The position numbers and the translations under genes are program-made. Under the pieces are notes generated by a model. That model saw only the letters and a program-made list of their open reading frames with translations, had not been told where the DNA came from and made no database searches. A DNA stretch of 64,000 bases, taken from NCBI RefSeq assembly GCF_000835495.1, contig NW_015622542.1:4176485-4240484 (forward strand), in the 5' to 3' direction. Shown here one piece after another: positions 12,436 through 23,884 of the stretch. Every line of letters begins with the position of its first letter. Positions within the stretch are counted from its first letter, which is position 1. The stretch comes from Cladophialophora immunda (lineage: Eukaryota; Ascomycota; Eurotiomycetes; Chaetothyriales; Herpotrichiellaceae).

Positions 12436-13337
12436 ATGGCTGAAATCCGTCGCAAGCTCGTCATCGTCGGTGATGGTGCCTGTGGGAAAACCTGTTTGTT
12501 GATGTATGGCCATCACCTTCGAATCTAATCGTGTCAATTGGATCGCTGACTGCTTCTTCCAACAGTGTCTTTTCCAAGGGCACATTCCCTGAGGTGCGCA
12601 ACCCAACATGGCACAGTCCAATCCCTTTGCTCCATTCCTGTGATACCTATCAACAACTCCCTATCGAGACAAGGATGTGAGGAGCTGGATTCGTGCAGAA
12701 CACAACTGATTCGTGAGCATAACAGGTCTACGTCCCCACTGTCTTTGAAAACTACGTTGCCGACGTCGAGGTCGATGGAAAACACGTCGAACTAGCCCTG
12801 TGGGATACGGCTGGCCAAGAAGATTACGACCGTCTTCGACCTCTATCCTACCCGGACTCTCATGTCATCCTCATCTGCTTTGCTATCGATTCCCCCGACT
12901 CACTTGATAACGTTCAGGAAAAGGTATGATCTCGTGGTCGAGACATTGTATCACAATGGAGCTGACGAGATGACCCCCAGTGGATTTCCGAGGTTCTTCA
13001 CTTCTGCCAAGGCCTTCCTATCATCCTTGTCGGCTGCAAATGCGATCTGCGACACGATCCCAAGACCATTGAAGAGTTGGCAAAGACATCCCAGAAGCCT
13101 GTCACCCCGGAACAGGTACGTCTCTCATCATCTCAGCTCAATCAATGGCCGATGGCAGTGAGCGCTAACTTGGATTGATTTTAGGGTGAGGAGGTACGCA
13201 AGAAGATCGGTGCCTACAAATATCTCGAATGCTCGGCCAAGACCAACCAGGGTGTCCGTGAGGTCTTCGAGTCTGCCACCCGTGCCGCCCTGTTGACCCG
13301 CAAGAGCGGAAAGAGCAAGAAATGCTTGATCTTGTAG
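12436..13337 (+). CDS. rho1: Rho1 small GTPase
   Basis: Five exons: 12436..12503, 12566..12593, 12726..12923, 12981..13115, 13185..13337, giving 193 aa with every junction in phase. The P-loop GDGACGKT is at residues 12-19, switch I has [17 protein letters not shown], switch II has [17 protein letters not shown], and the base-recognition loop is CKCDL. The Rho insert helix follows, and the tail [11 protein letters not shown] combines a basic stretch with a CAAX box ending in Leu, which predicts geranylgeranylation and plasma-membrane anchoring. Rho1 activates beta-1,3-glucan synthase and protein kinase C in cell-wall integrity signalling and polarised growth. The second exon is only 28 bp, and the first intron splits the codon just after the P-loop. 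An essential gene in most fungi, so it anchors this region as core genome. Confidence 0.97.
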
Positions 13338-14393
13338 GTCGAGCATGCCATCTTTCTTGTAGCAAATCATATGGCCCGCGCAAATCCCCCGACATTATAC
13401 CAGGATATCGCCAGAGGGATCCTCAGATATCAAATCAAGGACTGCAATTTTCTTGCTCCGGCTTCACCAAGGATCTGGGTTGGCGGCTTGAGTGTGCTGC
13501 TCTTCGGGCGCTGATACATTAGTTTTGTTTCCTTACCGAGCGAAGGATGGATGGGTTGATGATTGAGGCAATACAAAGAATTGCACAGAGGCCAGGGATG
13601 GATCAAGTTCGGATGGTACTGGCAGCATGACGGCGTTTCCACAGTCGAGACATGTCGAGTCATCATCGAGATAGGCAAATCCATTCACGGCGTTTCGTCC
13701 TCAGGCTTCGGGCTTTCCACAGTCTAATCTAGCACTTCTGTTGCCCATTCAGGTTGTACTAGAGGGTTCTCGAGCAATGCAATCAGATAATTTCCAGTCA
13801 CATCTCTACGAACTTGTTGCGTATCAATCAACGGTTGTTGGACTCGTCTTGAGGTCCGTTCTGGGTGACTTCAACTAGCTCCAGACATTATCTGGGGATT
13901 TTGGAAACCCTCTGGTGCCTCCTGAAACTTCCTGAGCTGGCAAGCTTGGTCTTGGAAATTCAAGACAGCATATTCGGAGGCTCACCTGACCAGACGTGAC
14001 AATCATTCGTCGAATCTGCTCTTGGGGGACAATCTCTACCAGATCTGCATCCTCATACCAATGCAAGCCTGCATATTGCAATCGAATATCCAACAATAAT
14101 CACCTCGTTGATGTAGCACGTGCCCCTCCTCGAGATCTGAAACCAGGCTAGCAAGATTAATATCACGTGCAATCTGCAGCCTCGCCAATGACGTAGAGAC
14201 CCTGCTGATAGGCTGGACCTCGACCCTTCCCTCAGCGAGCTGCGGCGAGATGTTCGTAAACACGAAAGGTCGAAAGCGCTCGGAATACTGGTGATGTTCA
14301 ACATGGCCAGCTGACGTTCATCCTCTGTGCGGTGTCACAACTGGGCATAGTGCTCATTGCTACACACCATATGAGACCCTACTCCTCCTCGTG
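13338..14393. other. Gap between rho1 and ccz1
   Basis: About 1 kb. I see no open frame with family features. It should hold the rho1 3' UTR and the ccz1 promoter. Confidence 0.5.
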
Positions 14394-17300
14394 ATGTCCG
14401 CTCGTTCTGTCATCCCAGCTCACTTATCCTATTTCGCAATATACAATCCATCTCTTGGGCCGACTGATGAGACCTTACGCGACCAGATCGTGTTCTACTA
14501 CTCGCACGATGCCGAAGTAGATCGGGAGCAACAGGCGAAAGGGAAACCTGCAGCAGATGGAAGCCGCCATGCAACCTCCGTGCAGGACAATCAGCCAAAT
14601 GGAAACCAGAAGAAGGAAGAGGAGGCAGAAGAAAATCACAGGTTGCGGCAGGTCGGGCTAGCACAAGGTATGGTGAACTTTGCAAAGTACGTGGGCAACC
14701 ATGGCTGCCTTGCAGCCTCCATGCTTGTTTCCTTCTCACGCCCTCAACTCCAATTGCTCCTGGGATAACCGGTCTGATCTGACTTTTGTCCGGCATCGTA
14801 GGAATTTCTCGAATGGCGTCCCTCTCGAGTCCATGGAAGCGGAAAAATCTCGAACCGTCCTGAAAGAGGTCGAGCCTCAATGGTGGATCATCGCCGCCAT
14901 TCACCTAACACAATTGCCTTCTGTCTCAAGAACACCGTCGGGGAATAAACAAACTTCAAAATCAGGAACGAACATAGGCTTGGGTGGCACTGCGTCCAAG
15001 GGAGACTTCGAATACTCCTCACGGGAAGTTGCACCGGCGCCTCTGCTACTCGCACAGCTTATACAAGGATACCGTGGATTCTTGCTTCACCACGCGTCTT
15101 CGTTGTCTGAGCTGTGGAAAAAACACGAAAATAACCGAGACCTGTTTTGCAGTCTTTTACACAGGTACTGGACGCGATTCGTCTACAATTGGGATGTTCT
15201 CTTGCACGGTCATCCTGCGACAGACATCTATGATGCTGTCAAGCTTGCCGGCGGAGGTGAGCTCGGTGTTGGTGTTGGCGAAGAAGAATGGGGAAGTGGT
15301 GAGAGAGAAGTCCTCGAGGGATTTGCGGGCCGGACTGAGGGACTCGTCGATCTTATCGTGGGGAGATATGGTGATGCTCCTCCGAACCGCATTACAGGGG
15401 AGAAACCGAAAGATGTTAACGCAGTGCATCCCTCCCCAGAATCGCAGCCTTGGTTGGGTAATGGCGAGGACTCGAAGGCCGATGATGGAGTCGTATTTTC
15501 CGGCATCGGTGGCATTTCGAGGCCTTCTCTCGTCACGTTGTCCCAGTGGATGGAATCCATCTACATGCACGGCGATGCAGCCTACGGGGTGGTTGAGAAT
15601 CCGGCATCTCGACTGAAGCATCGCCGAAAAAAACGGAAGTTGGATAAACACAGACCTCAGGGGCAACACTCGGACCACACTACGAACAAGCAAGTGCAAG
15701 CGGTTCATCCCAGAGTGAAGTCCCCAGGAGGCAAACCGCGGGACCTACGCCGTAGGGCGATCGAAAACAATGCAACACCGCCAGGCATCCCGCCACCTCT
15801 TGTTAGCGCCGTAGAGCGATCTTTGGATAATGCAATGGCAAAATTAGACGCAAAGTCACCCAATGCAAACCACGACCACAGGAGTGAAGGGGATGCGGAG
15901 CCGAGCCTTGGGCCCTCCGAACAGGTCTCCATGTTCAACACGGAGAAGATGATGAAGTATCTCAGCCTTGGCTATGGCACCAGCTGGACGCTGAGTCCCA
16001 AGGGTTTCAATATCGATAAGACGTTCAACGCCCCCGACGACAAAGATCCTGGTCAAGGTACAGGCACAGGTCAGAGCACAGATCCTGCGGCTGAAGAATT
16101 GCAGGAACTTGATCCAACTCCAGAGGTCAGCGACGAGGAAGAAACACCGTTCGTCCAGAGGCTCGAGGAGTCCATTGGCAAATTCCTGATTGGCCTCTCT
16201 GGTGACCTGGAAAATACAGAATTCGAGGACGAATCCAACGATGAGAGAGTCGATGGTGATCCCACCAAGTCAAGACCACCATTACACGTTTCCTCAAACC
16301 GGATATTCCTCCGCACCTTGGTTGTTGAGATGTCCACCTCTAGATTCTCCCGTCTGGAGGCCGAGGAACGTCCTTCTTCATTGTGGCAGTCGGACAGGAA
16401 CGAAATGGATGCCGACTCAAGAGACGGTAAGACGAGTGCGTCGGCATCCGTCGACGGCGTCCGTCCAATTGTCACCCACGAAAAGGTTCAGGTTGCGGTC
16501 TATGTTCACCAGCCATTCATCTTTGTCTTCTTGTTCCGATTGCACACGCCCAATCTGACGGTGCCTGGCTTTTACCGTGCTATACATCATACTCTAGGCC
16601 CGTTGCAAAAGAGCCTCTTGAGAAGCACGGATCCAGAACGCTGGAGGGAGCGAATGAGAGCGTCTTTGGGCCCGGACTCCAGTTCAGTTCTCGAGGATGG
16701 CGACAACCCGAGATCCCTGCCTGACACAAACGATGTCACCGAAATATATGATCTTCTTTATGATCCCCTGAAATCGACGCTTCGGACTTCAATTCCAAAT
16801 ATACCGCTCCCAGGGAGTCTCGCCGCGGAGGGCCTGCATCGAGCCCAGCAGAATGTCCGCCCCATCACAGTTTCGGGCTCATGGTACACTCTTGGGATAC
16901 CCATAGGGTCATCGTCGACAGAGAGTGGCACAAGCTCTTCAGGTTCGACGAAGATCATTAAAAGTGAGTGGACCCGCATCGAAGCTCTAAATGTCCACAC
17001 TCATATCCTCAATACTTGGGTGTCGACTCGCGACAAGAACGCTGGTATTACCAACGCTGGGCCAAATGGCGAGGAATTGGAAAGAACCATCAAAACAGCA
17101 CGAGGTTGGTGGATAGTGTGGATGAAAGTCTTGCCTTCGGAGCAACAGGAAGTCGGTGGCGATGACATTGCAATACGGTCGGCAAATCAAGACAAAAGTA
17201 CCACCCATTCCGGGGTTTGCGGGGATGGGCTAGAAAGAAGAGGGGACCTCGTCAAAGAAGCCATTCTCGTCAGAAGATCTGCTCATGAACGCACTTCGAC

Positions 17301-17523
17301 AAGCAGAGACACGTCCCGATCCAGATCAGATGCCGGGAGTTCTCACCTTTCCGGGAAATGGCTCCTCCGTGATCAACCCCGGAGTCGAGAAGTCAGCGGC
17401 AGTGGACGCGGAATGTCTGGCGTTGTCGGGATGCCTGGAAGCACAACTGCAAAGGGCGTCACCGAGGGCGTGGGAGTTGACGCTAAAAAGTGGGTTGAGG
17501 CGCTGATTCGATTGAGTTTTTGA
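14394..17523 (+). CDS. ccz1: Vacuolar fusion protein Ccz1
   Basis: Exons 14394..14686 and 14802..17523; the 115-bp intron splits a Lys codon. Product about 1004 aa. The N-terminus PAHLSYFAIYNPSLGPTDET, followed by DQIVFYYSH and MVNFAKNFSNG, then WWIIAAIHLTQLP, is the first longin domain of the CCZ1/INTU/HPS4 family. Later blocks (HEKVQVAVYVHQPFIFVFLF, and the segment with FYRAIHHTLGPLQKSLL) fit the second longin domain. Ccz1 pairs with Mon1 as the guanine-nucleotide exchange factor for Ypt7/Rab7 and drives endosome, vacuole and autophagosome fusion. Long Ser/Pro-rich disordered stretches (about residues 300-520 and 850-960) make it longer than the yeast protein. The first ATG after an upstream GTG is used as start. 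Confidence 0.88.
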
Positions 17524-18428
17524 GGCGTTATCAATAGTACAGGTTATATATATGCAAGCCGGCATGCACGAACGGTCGACATGATTCAGGTAAGGATAGT
17601 CCGGTGCTTCGTCCTCCCAAGCGAGGTGATTGTGCACGAAGTCGCCACGAAATGGATCGCATAGTGACTTACCAGAGAAAGCCCCCGAATGGACTCGCCC
17701 CGGGTCTGGTAGAGACGGATTCAACAACGACAAAGCTTTGACTGATCTCCCGGCATACGAGTTATCACTGGAAGCCTGAAGGTCTTTGCCTGGCTGAGAG
17801 AAACAGGCGTCTAGATTCGAAGGTGTCACATCCTCCCAGAGGTGTTGGACGTGGATGGTGATGGCCCTCCTCCTGCAACCGTCCAGAAACAGTCGGCTAG
17901 TTCCATGGACGCCTTGACAGCATACGACACTCCCACGCTACCAGGACAGGCCTAGACGCCACGAGCAACCAGGTTGGGAAATGGAAGCCGGGGAGGCGAC
18001 ACTGCTCACTGGATGCTTTCACCCCTGGCCCCCTGCGCTCGGGCGACTGAGCTGCATGACGCCAAACAGTTTATCCATTATCATCACTACCTTTTCGATC
18101 CGGTGGAGTTATGTTTCCGCTTTGCCAGTTGCGAGCCGCCCATGACTGCGAGCTACAGCCCCCCTCCCCCCCCCCGGGGGCTGCTTCGTTCTGCAAAATC
18201 TGGTCATGTTGAGGACGTGCCCCTAGCTTAGTCCGTGTGACGAGAAACTCTGAGCATCAGGACACCTTCCTACAGCCCCGCGCTCTCGGTCAGTGGATCT
18301 ACCGTCGCGCTTTTCTGGTCATGGTCCCGTCTACCGGCCTGGGCCCCCGTGGTGATAACCAGCCAGAATTGTCCAGCATTGTTCTTCTCTCCTCTCAATC
18401 ACTAGCTATGACCTTGTTTTAAACTTCC
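17524..18428. other. Gap between ccz1 and zinc-cluster gene
   Basis: About 0.9 kb, with a C-rich homopolymer run near 18161-18175 followed by five G. No gene is supported. It should contain the promoter of the downstream transcription factor. Confidence 0.5.
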
Positions 18429-20905
18429 ATGCCTCAATCCCGAGCTCAGCTCCCAGGTCAACCGCCCTCAGGCGCCCCTGACGGGCCGGTCGTCTTGCCA
18501 CCCGCCGCTGCGCTGCCAGAGCCCTCGGTTGTGATAGGCGAAAATACGAGCTCTGCCGGCTTGCCTACTTCAAACACACAGCGTACAGTCAAGAAAAATG
18601 CTTCTATTGCCTGCCAGGCCTGCAAAACCTCGAAACGAAAGGTGAGTCCAACGGTGTCTAACCGGCTGGGAATCCCACATCTGCAAATCCCTTGAAGGCA
18701 AATCAACCTGATCCGTGTTATTAGTGTGATCAACGTCAACCTTGTTCCAATTGCCATGTGAACGGCAGGGAGTGTATCTACGATCCATCCCAAGACGGCA
18801 GGAGAAAGCAGGCCCGCAAGAGGAGACTCGACGAACTCGAACTTCGAAGTCACGCTCTTGACAGAATCCTGATCAGTCTCAGGAAGTCCCCGGCGCCCGA
18901 GTCACGGCAATTGCTTGAACTCATCAAGCGAGATGCGCCCCTCGAGGAGATCCTGGAGTTTCTTGACGCTCATCCAGGCCCCGTGGCCAACGAGACACGG
19001 CGGGCTCTCTCTGCCACTCCCCCTCCGGAAGGCGGCGGCGGCATACGTCGCATGCTCGCAATAAGTGAGCTGACAGACGATCCGACTTTCAGGGTCCCTG
19101 CGGCTCCATGGACCACGGTCACCAAAGATGACCTGCTTGTCTCGCATTTAGTCTCGGCCTACCTCAATTGGTACCATTTCTACTACCACAACTTCGACGA
19201 GAAGTTGTTTCTCGAAGCCATGGCAGCGGGAGATCTACAGTCTCCCTATTGTTCACCATTCCTGGTTAATGCAGTCCTCGGGATGGGGTGTGTGCGTGAC
19301 TTGTCGATGCAATGCGGGCGGGGGCACATTTGCTGACCACGGGGAGCAGTTCTTCTCAGACCACCCTTTGGCCTTTGAGAAGCCAGGGGACGTGGGTTCA
19401 CGAGGACTCCATTTCTATAACGAGGCCCATCTACTCTGGACACTCGAGGCTTCTAAGCCAACACTGACCAATGTACAAGGCTTCACTATTATGATCATGA
19501 CGTGAGTCCGAAGCATACCAGCTAGAGCTAGACCCACGTTGATACCCTGAACCAGGGCAGCTTTCACGGGCAGAGACAGGGTGAGCCATACGTCCTTGAA
19601 ACAGCTCGAGGTTATGATGCCTCAGCTTCTCCGCCGACAGCCCAGATCCGGCAAGAGTCCAGCGATATCCGAGGATCTTCGGCGGTCTTTCCAGATTGTG
19701 GAGTGGGCGGCGCACATATATTCAACGTGAGCATCGATACCCGTTGATCAAGTCTAGACGTCTGATTGATTTTGCGAATAGGGGATTTGGCACGGGGTTC
19801 CTAATCGCCCCCACGAGTCCCAAGCCGTCTCTTGAAGCGCCGTACGCTTCCAAAGTATGGCTCGACCGTCTCACACCATGGTCACCCTATCCCATGGCTG
19901 GAGATCCTGTTGAGCTGCCACTTCAAGCTCTTTATCACTACATGTGTGAGCTGTACATATTTGCGAGCGACGTGCAGTCTCTGGTCTTTGCCGACTTTGC
20001 CAAAATGAATGCCGTACAAAAGCTTCATGCGGCGCGGGACTTGGACCGGAAAATGATGGAATGGTATAGATCTGTACCTCAGCGGTTCCAGGTGGACCAC
20101 CCAACTTTTGTTCTGGTCCCGACCACTGTCGACTTGGCGTACTACACCTGTCCCTCTGGTCTCTCTTTGACGATGACAAGCTGACATGTGCTGTAGATTG
20201 AGTCTTCATCATTTCCGGCTGCTGATGTGGAATTGGACGATCCCTCCACCCCAGAGTGCCTCGAAGCCCCAGGCACGGCCCGAGCAGGACTCGGCGGCAG
20301 GGAGGAGCCCAGATGCACCACGCCCAGGTCAAGACGAGCTGGCTCAGGTCACACGCGAGACCAAGGAGATGTGTATGGAGATCACGACGGTCACGATCGG
20401 AATCATTCAGAGATCCGATGCTCGATTTGGCCCCCGCTTCTTCTCTGTTTTGACACCGCAATCTGGCATCCTTGCTGCTAGTTTCCTGCTGTCGGGCAAC
20501 CTCAACTCTGTGGTGGAGGAGGAACTGTTGCTGGAGGTTATGCGGGTCCTGGTGAGATGCTCGAGGCAACGGCAATTGGTCAAAGGCATCACGCACATGT
20601 TACTCAAAACGGCAGAAGACAAGGTGGCTGCTGTTGTGGCTGGAGCTACACCTCCCGGCGGCGTAAGCCAGTCTCTCCTGGAGAAGCTGACGGTCATCGT
20701 GAAGGACATCGCCTGGGAAGGCCAGGAACATCTCACCTTTAGTTCCAGATATCCCAATCACATTCTGGTCAAGGAGGATCCGGACACCGAGCTGAGTCTA
20801 CTGCTCGAGAAGTGGGCGGACATGGGCTTGCACGAAGAGCACACTGAAGACACCGCTGCTTCTGGCGACCGTCAACCAACAGGCCAGGGAGGAGGGGAAC
20901 AATGA
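18429..20905 (+). CDS. Zn2Cys6 transcription factor (fungal-specific)
   Basis: Six exons: 18429..18641, 18725..19291, 19347..19501, 19556..19726, 19782..20138, 20197..20905; about 723 aa, all phases consistent. The zinc cluster is ACQACKTSKRK joined to CDQRQPCSNCHVNGRECIY, with an intron inside the cluster as is common in this class. A basic linker and a Leu-rich coil (LDELELRSHALDRILISL) follow. The middle homology region includes VSAYLNWYHFYYHNFDEKLF and YCSPFLVNAVLGMGC, the arrangement seen in nitrate/nutrient-type regulators. The factor should bind CGG-type promoter elements as a dimer; targets are unknown. The third intron acceptor could be 3 bp later. The frame from exon 3 to exon 5 is the least certain part because the family signal there is weak. 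Confidence 0.82.
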
Positions 20906-21716
20906 TGGATGGGTGGACCGTCGATGCGGATTGCCCTGGACAAGTTGTTCCAAGGCCCAATGAGAGCTATCAGTTTTCTGTCCACGGAGAAGAGGCACTT
21001 TGACGGATCAGAGAAGCCGGGTAGAAGAGGTGCAAGCTCTTTCCAGCATCCAAGATGGGTGTCCTCTTTCATTTCTCATGCGATATATCTACGAAGATGT
21101 GGTTGTAACTCTGTTCTGTCCTTTGGTACCGTGTCCAACAACGACCCCAGCGGAATTGGAATTCGATCGGCAGCGTATATCTATTCGCTCGGTATCCCAC
21201 TAACGGTAGTCGAGCAACGATGAACGGGATCTTGTTTGCCGTGGCGGCCGGTGCCACGGCATCACGACATGATGATATCATGATTCCCGGGGCGGATTCC
21301 CATGTCCCCTTCCAACTCGCGAATACCTCTGTGCCGCGAACAACAACGATGGGGCCCAAAGTGTGTGTTAGTTAGTATTGCTTTACAATGCGTCTTCCTC
21401 TAAGGTCGAGGTATACATTCAAGGCTGCTTAGGCCCTTGGCCACACTACTGGGTACGTTAACACACTATATCCGTCAGCAAGCGATCGATGTTCGGCGGA
21501 TATGGCGGAGCCAACGCTGTCTGAGAACCGGTTCAAGTTGAAGGATCTTCTTGCTGTATGTCTGATTGTTGTTCCCTGGTCCGTCTCCTCTCCTTGCCTC
21601 GCCGAGCCTTCCTGGGTCCATCGACCAGAAAAATAAGAAAGGAGAATAGAGCCGTCCAGACCATCCCCTCTCCATTTACCCAGTCGGGTCCGTGGGAGGA
21701 GACAAATCCGCCCTCC
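20906..21716. other. Gap before oxysterol-binding-protein gene, with possible extra 5' exon
   Basis: About 0.8 kb. Inside it, 21502..21555 could be an upstream coding exon: ATG with G at -3 and +4, eighteen codons (MAEPTLSENRFKLKDLLA), then a GTATGT donor. An acceptor at 21683 would join it in frame to the next gene. Apart from this I see no coding signal. Confidence 0.45.
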
Positions 21717-23603
21717 ATGACCACCACGAACTGCTCCCTGACGGACCAAAGCTCACTGACAATGCTCGCATTTGCAAAGTCCATAGCCACCATCCGCGGC
21801 GACCTCTCCAACATCACCGCCCCGCCATTCGTCCTCGACACCAAATCGACCGTCGAGCTGCCCTCGTTCTGGGCCGAGAGGCCCTCGACCTTCGTGGCCC
21901 CCGCGGCGGCAGACGACCCCGCTGAGCGGGCGTTGTTGGTGCTGAAATGGTTCCTCTCGTCCCTGCGGAATCAGCAGTACGGGGGCCGATCGCCGGTCGA
22001 GGGCGTGAAGAAGCCCATCAACGCCTTTCTCGGCGAGTTGTTTTTGGCCAGATGGGATGGCGACCAGGTCCAGGACCAGGACGGGGCTGCTGGGGACAGG
22101 ATCGGGGTTACGAGGCTGGTCAGTGAGCAAGTCAGGTATGTTGAGGACAGTGATTTCTTTCTCTGCCCTCTCCCTGTTGGCTGGTTGTTCGTATCGGCAC
22201 CACTCTCTGAGTTCTTGCCAGTCATCACCCGCCCGTCACGGCGTGTCGAGTCTGGAACGAGAAACACGGCGTCACGGTAAGCTTGCTCCCTGTCTGGTTC
22301 TTCCGTCTTCAGCGACTCCAAACACCCAAGGGACTGTTCGGCAACACTCACGTTCGTTCTCCTCCAGGCAGAGGGCTATACCCGCCAGGAGATCACCTTC
22401 AGCGGCAGCGTCAACATCCAGCAAATCGGGCACGCCACACTCCACCTCGCGCGCCACGACGAGACGTACCTGATCCCGCTGCCCGACATCAAAATCAAGG
22501 GCGTCCTGACTGGCTCCCCGTACCCGGAGTTGCAGGGCACGCACCACATCCCCAGCACGAGCGGGTACACTTCCATCATCGAGTTCAGCGGCAAGGGCCT
22601 CTTCTCCGGCTCGGACAGGAAGCACGGCTTCGAAGCCAGTGTATATCGCAATGCCGGGGAGGGCGAGGGCGGTGGCACTGCTGCTGATGATCCCATATAC
22701 ACCGTCTCCGGCCACTGGGACGGCCAATTCGTCATCCGCGATGCCAGGAGGCAGGAGAACGTCGTCGAGCTCGAGACATTCGACGTCACCACCGCGACGA
22801 CCACGCCGCTTGTTACCGACCCCGTCGCGGAGCAGGATCCGTGGGAGTCCCGTCGTGCGTGGCGCGGCGTCCGCGAGGCCCTGCAGCGCGCGGACATGCA
22901 GGCCGCCGCGGACGCCAAGGCGAGAGTCGAGAACGGCCAGCGCGAGATGCGCAAGGCCGACGGCGAGGGCCGGGACTGGGAGCGCCTCTTCTTCGAGCCC
23001 GTGGCCCGTCTGGACGAGGTCGCCGCGTCGTTGGCCCAGAAGGTCGGACTCGCCCTCAGCCCCAACCCCGGGGACAAGGCCGCGGCGTGGAGGTTCCGGC
23101 GCAGGGACTGGGAAGGGGGGCGGTTCCGGAAGCCATATCATGGCGACCTGATGCCGGACAATTCGCACGCCGGGTCGGACAAGGGAGGAAGAGGTGGTGG
23201 TACAGTTGTGAACGGTGCCAATGGTGTTCCTGTTCCTCCCCCTGTCGCTGACCCGCAAACCACACATTCACACACCCACGCTGAGGAGGAGAGACATGTT
23301 CCGTTAAAGCAGTCAAAGTCAACGGCTCAGCCCGACGCCGCCACCACACCACCCAGGCCGACGTCTCCTGCAGCGGAGACCGGCACCCAAGTCGAAGCCG
23401 ACACAAAGACCGAAACAACCTCCGGATCCAAGCCGGGCCGCGTCACCGGTCTTAATACCTCTTCCGCAGAACGAGAGATTCCAGCCCCGGCACCAGCTGA
23501 GAGGGAGACGGACGACAGTCTCGAACAAGAAGACATGACGGCGCGAGACAAGATCCAAGTCGAGGAGTTTCTCAGGGATAGGTATTCGAGCAGAGGGTGG
23601 TGA
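21717..23603 (+). CDS. Oxysterol-binding protein, short Osh4/Kes1-like class
   Basis: Exons 21717..22135, 22222..22276 and 22368..23603 give about 569 aa (598 if the upstream exon at 21502 is used). The lid and N-terminal strand region has FAKSIATIRGDLSNITAPPF. The family fingerprint EQVSHHPP is split by an intron inside the Ser codon (EQV-S / HHPPVTACRVWNEKHGVT). LNAFLGELFLA-like, GYTSIIEFSGKGLF and WERLFFEPV blocks follow. There is no PH or ankyrin domain, so this is a soluble single-domain lipid-transfer protein that exchanges sterol and PI4P between membranes. About 140 residues beyond the core form a Pro/Thr/Ala-rich, probably disordered tail. A recent transposon lies 64 bp downstream of the stop codon and probably replaces part of the 3' UTR. 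Confidence 0.9.
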
Positions 23604-23613
23604 GGGGGAGAAA

Positions 23614-23634
23614 GACGACGACGACGACGACGAC
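23614..23634. repeat. (GAC)7 microsatellite
   Basis: Seven perfect GAC units just after the oxysterol-binding-protein stop codon, in the presumed 3' UTR. Confidence 0.9.
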
Positions 23635-23659
23635 GAGAGCGTGGAATATTTATCGCATC

Positions 23660-23667
23660 TCATTAGC
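23660..23667. repeat. Left target-site duplication of MULE (TCATTAGC)
   Basis: Eight bases identical to 26628-26635 on the other side of the element, directly abutting the terminal inverted repeat. Confidence 0.92.
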
Positions 23668-23759
23668 GGGAATGGATCAGGGCCGCAACTTCGACCGCAA
23701 CTTCGTACAACCGCAACTTCGGCTAATGCTCGGTAGAAGATAACCCCACCAAATTTTGC
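23668..23759 (+). repeat. Left terminal inverted repeat of MULE
   Basis: Begins GGGAATGGATCAGGGCCGCA and ends with the AAATTTTGC block. It contains three direct copies of CCGCAACTTCG at 23683, 23695 and 23711, which look like transposase-binding iterons. Confidence 0.93.
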
Positions 23760-23804
23760 CTGTGGCAGATTCTTCATGTCATAAATTCGTCTCTTTGTGC
23801 TATG

Positions 23805-23852
23805 CTAGACCTCGCCGCCGCTAGACCTCGCCGCCGCTAGACCTCGCCGCCG
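23805..23852. repeat. Tandem repeat, three copies of a 16-bp unit
   Basis: CTAGACCTCGCCGCCG is repeated three times without error in the subterminal part of the MULE, between the left TIR and the transposase stop codon. Confidence 0.95.
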
Positions 23853-23884
23853 CTCTTTGTATAGCCAACCTTGGTGTTGATCTC

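Noticed and set aside
17326..17829. A 167-codon minus frame over the end of ccz1
   Set aside because: It overlaps the conserved ccz1 frame, has no domain, and is not bounded by splice or promoter signals.
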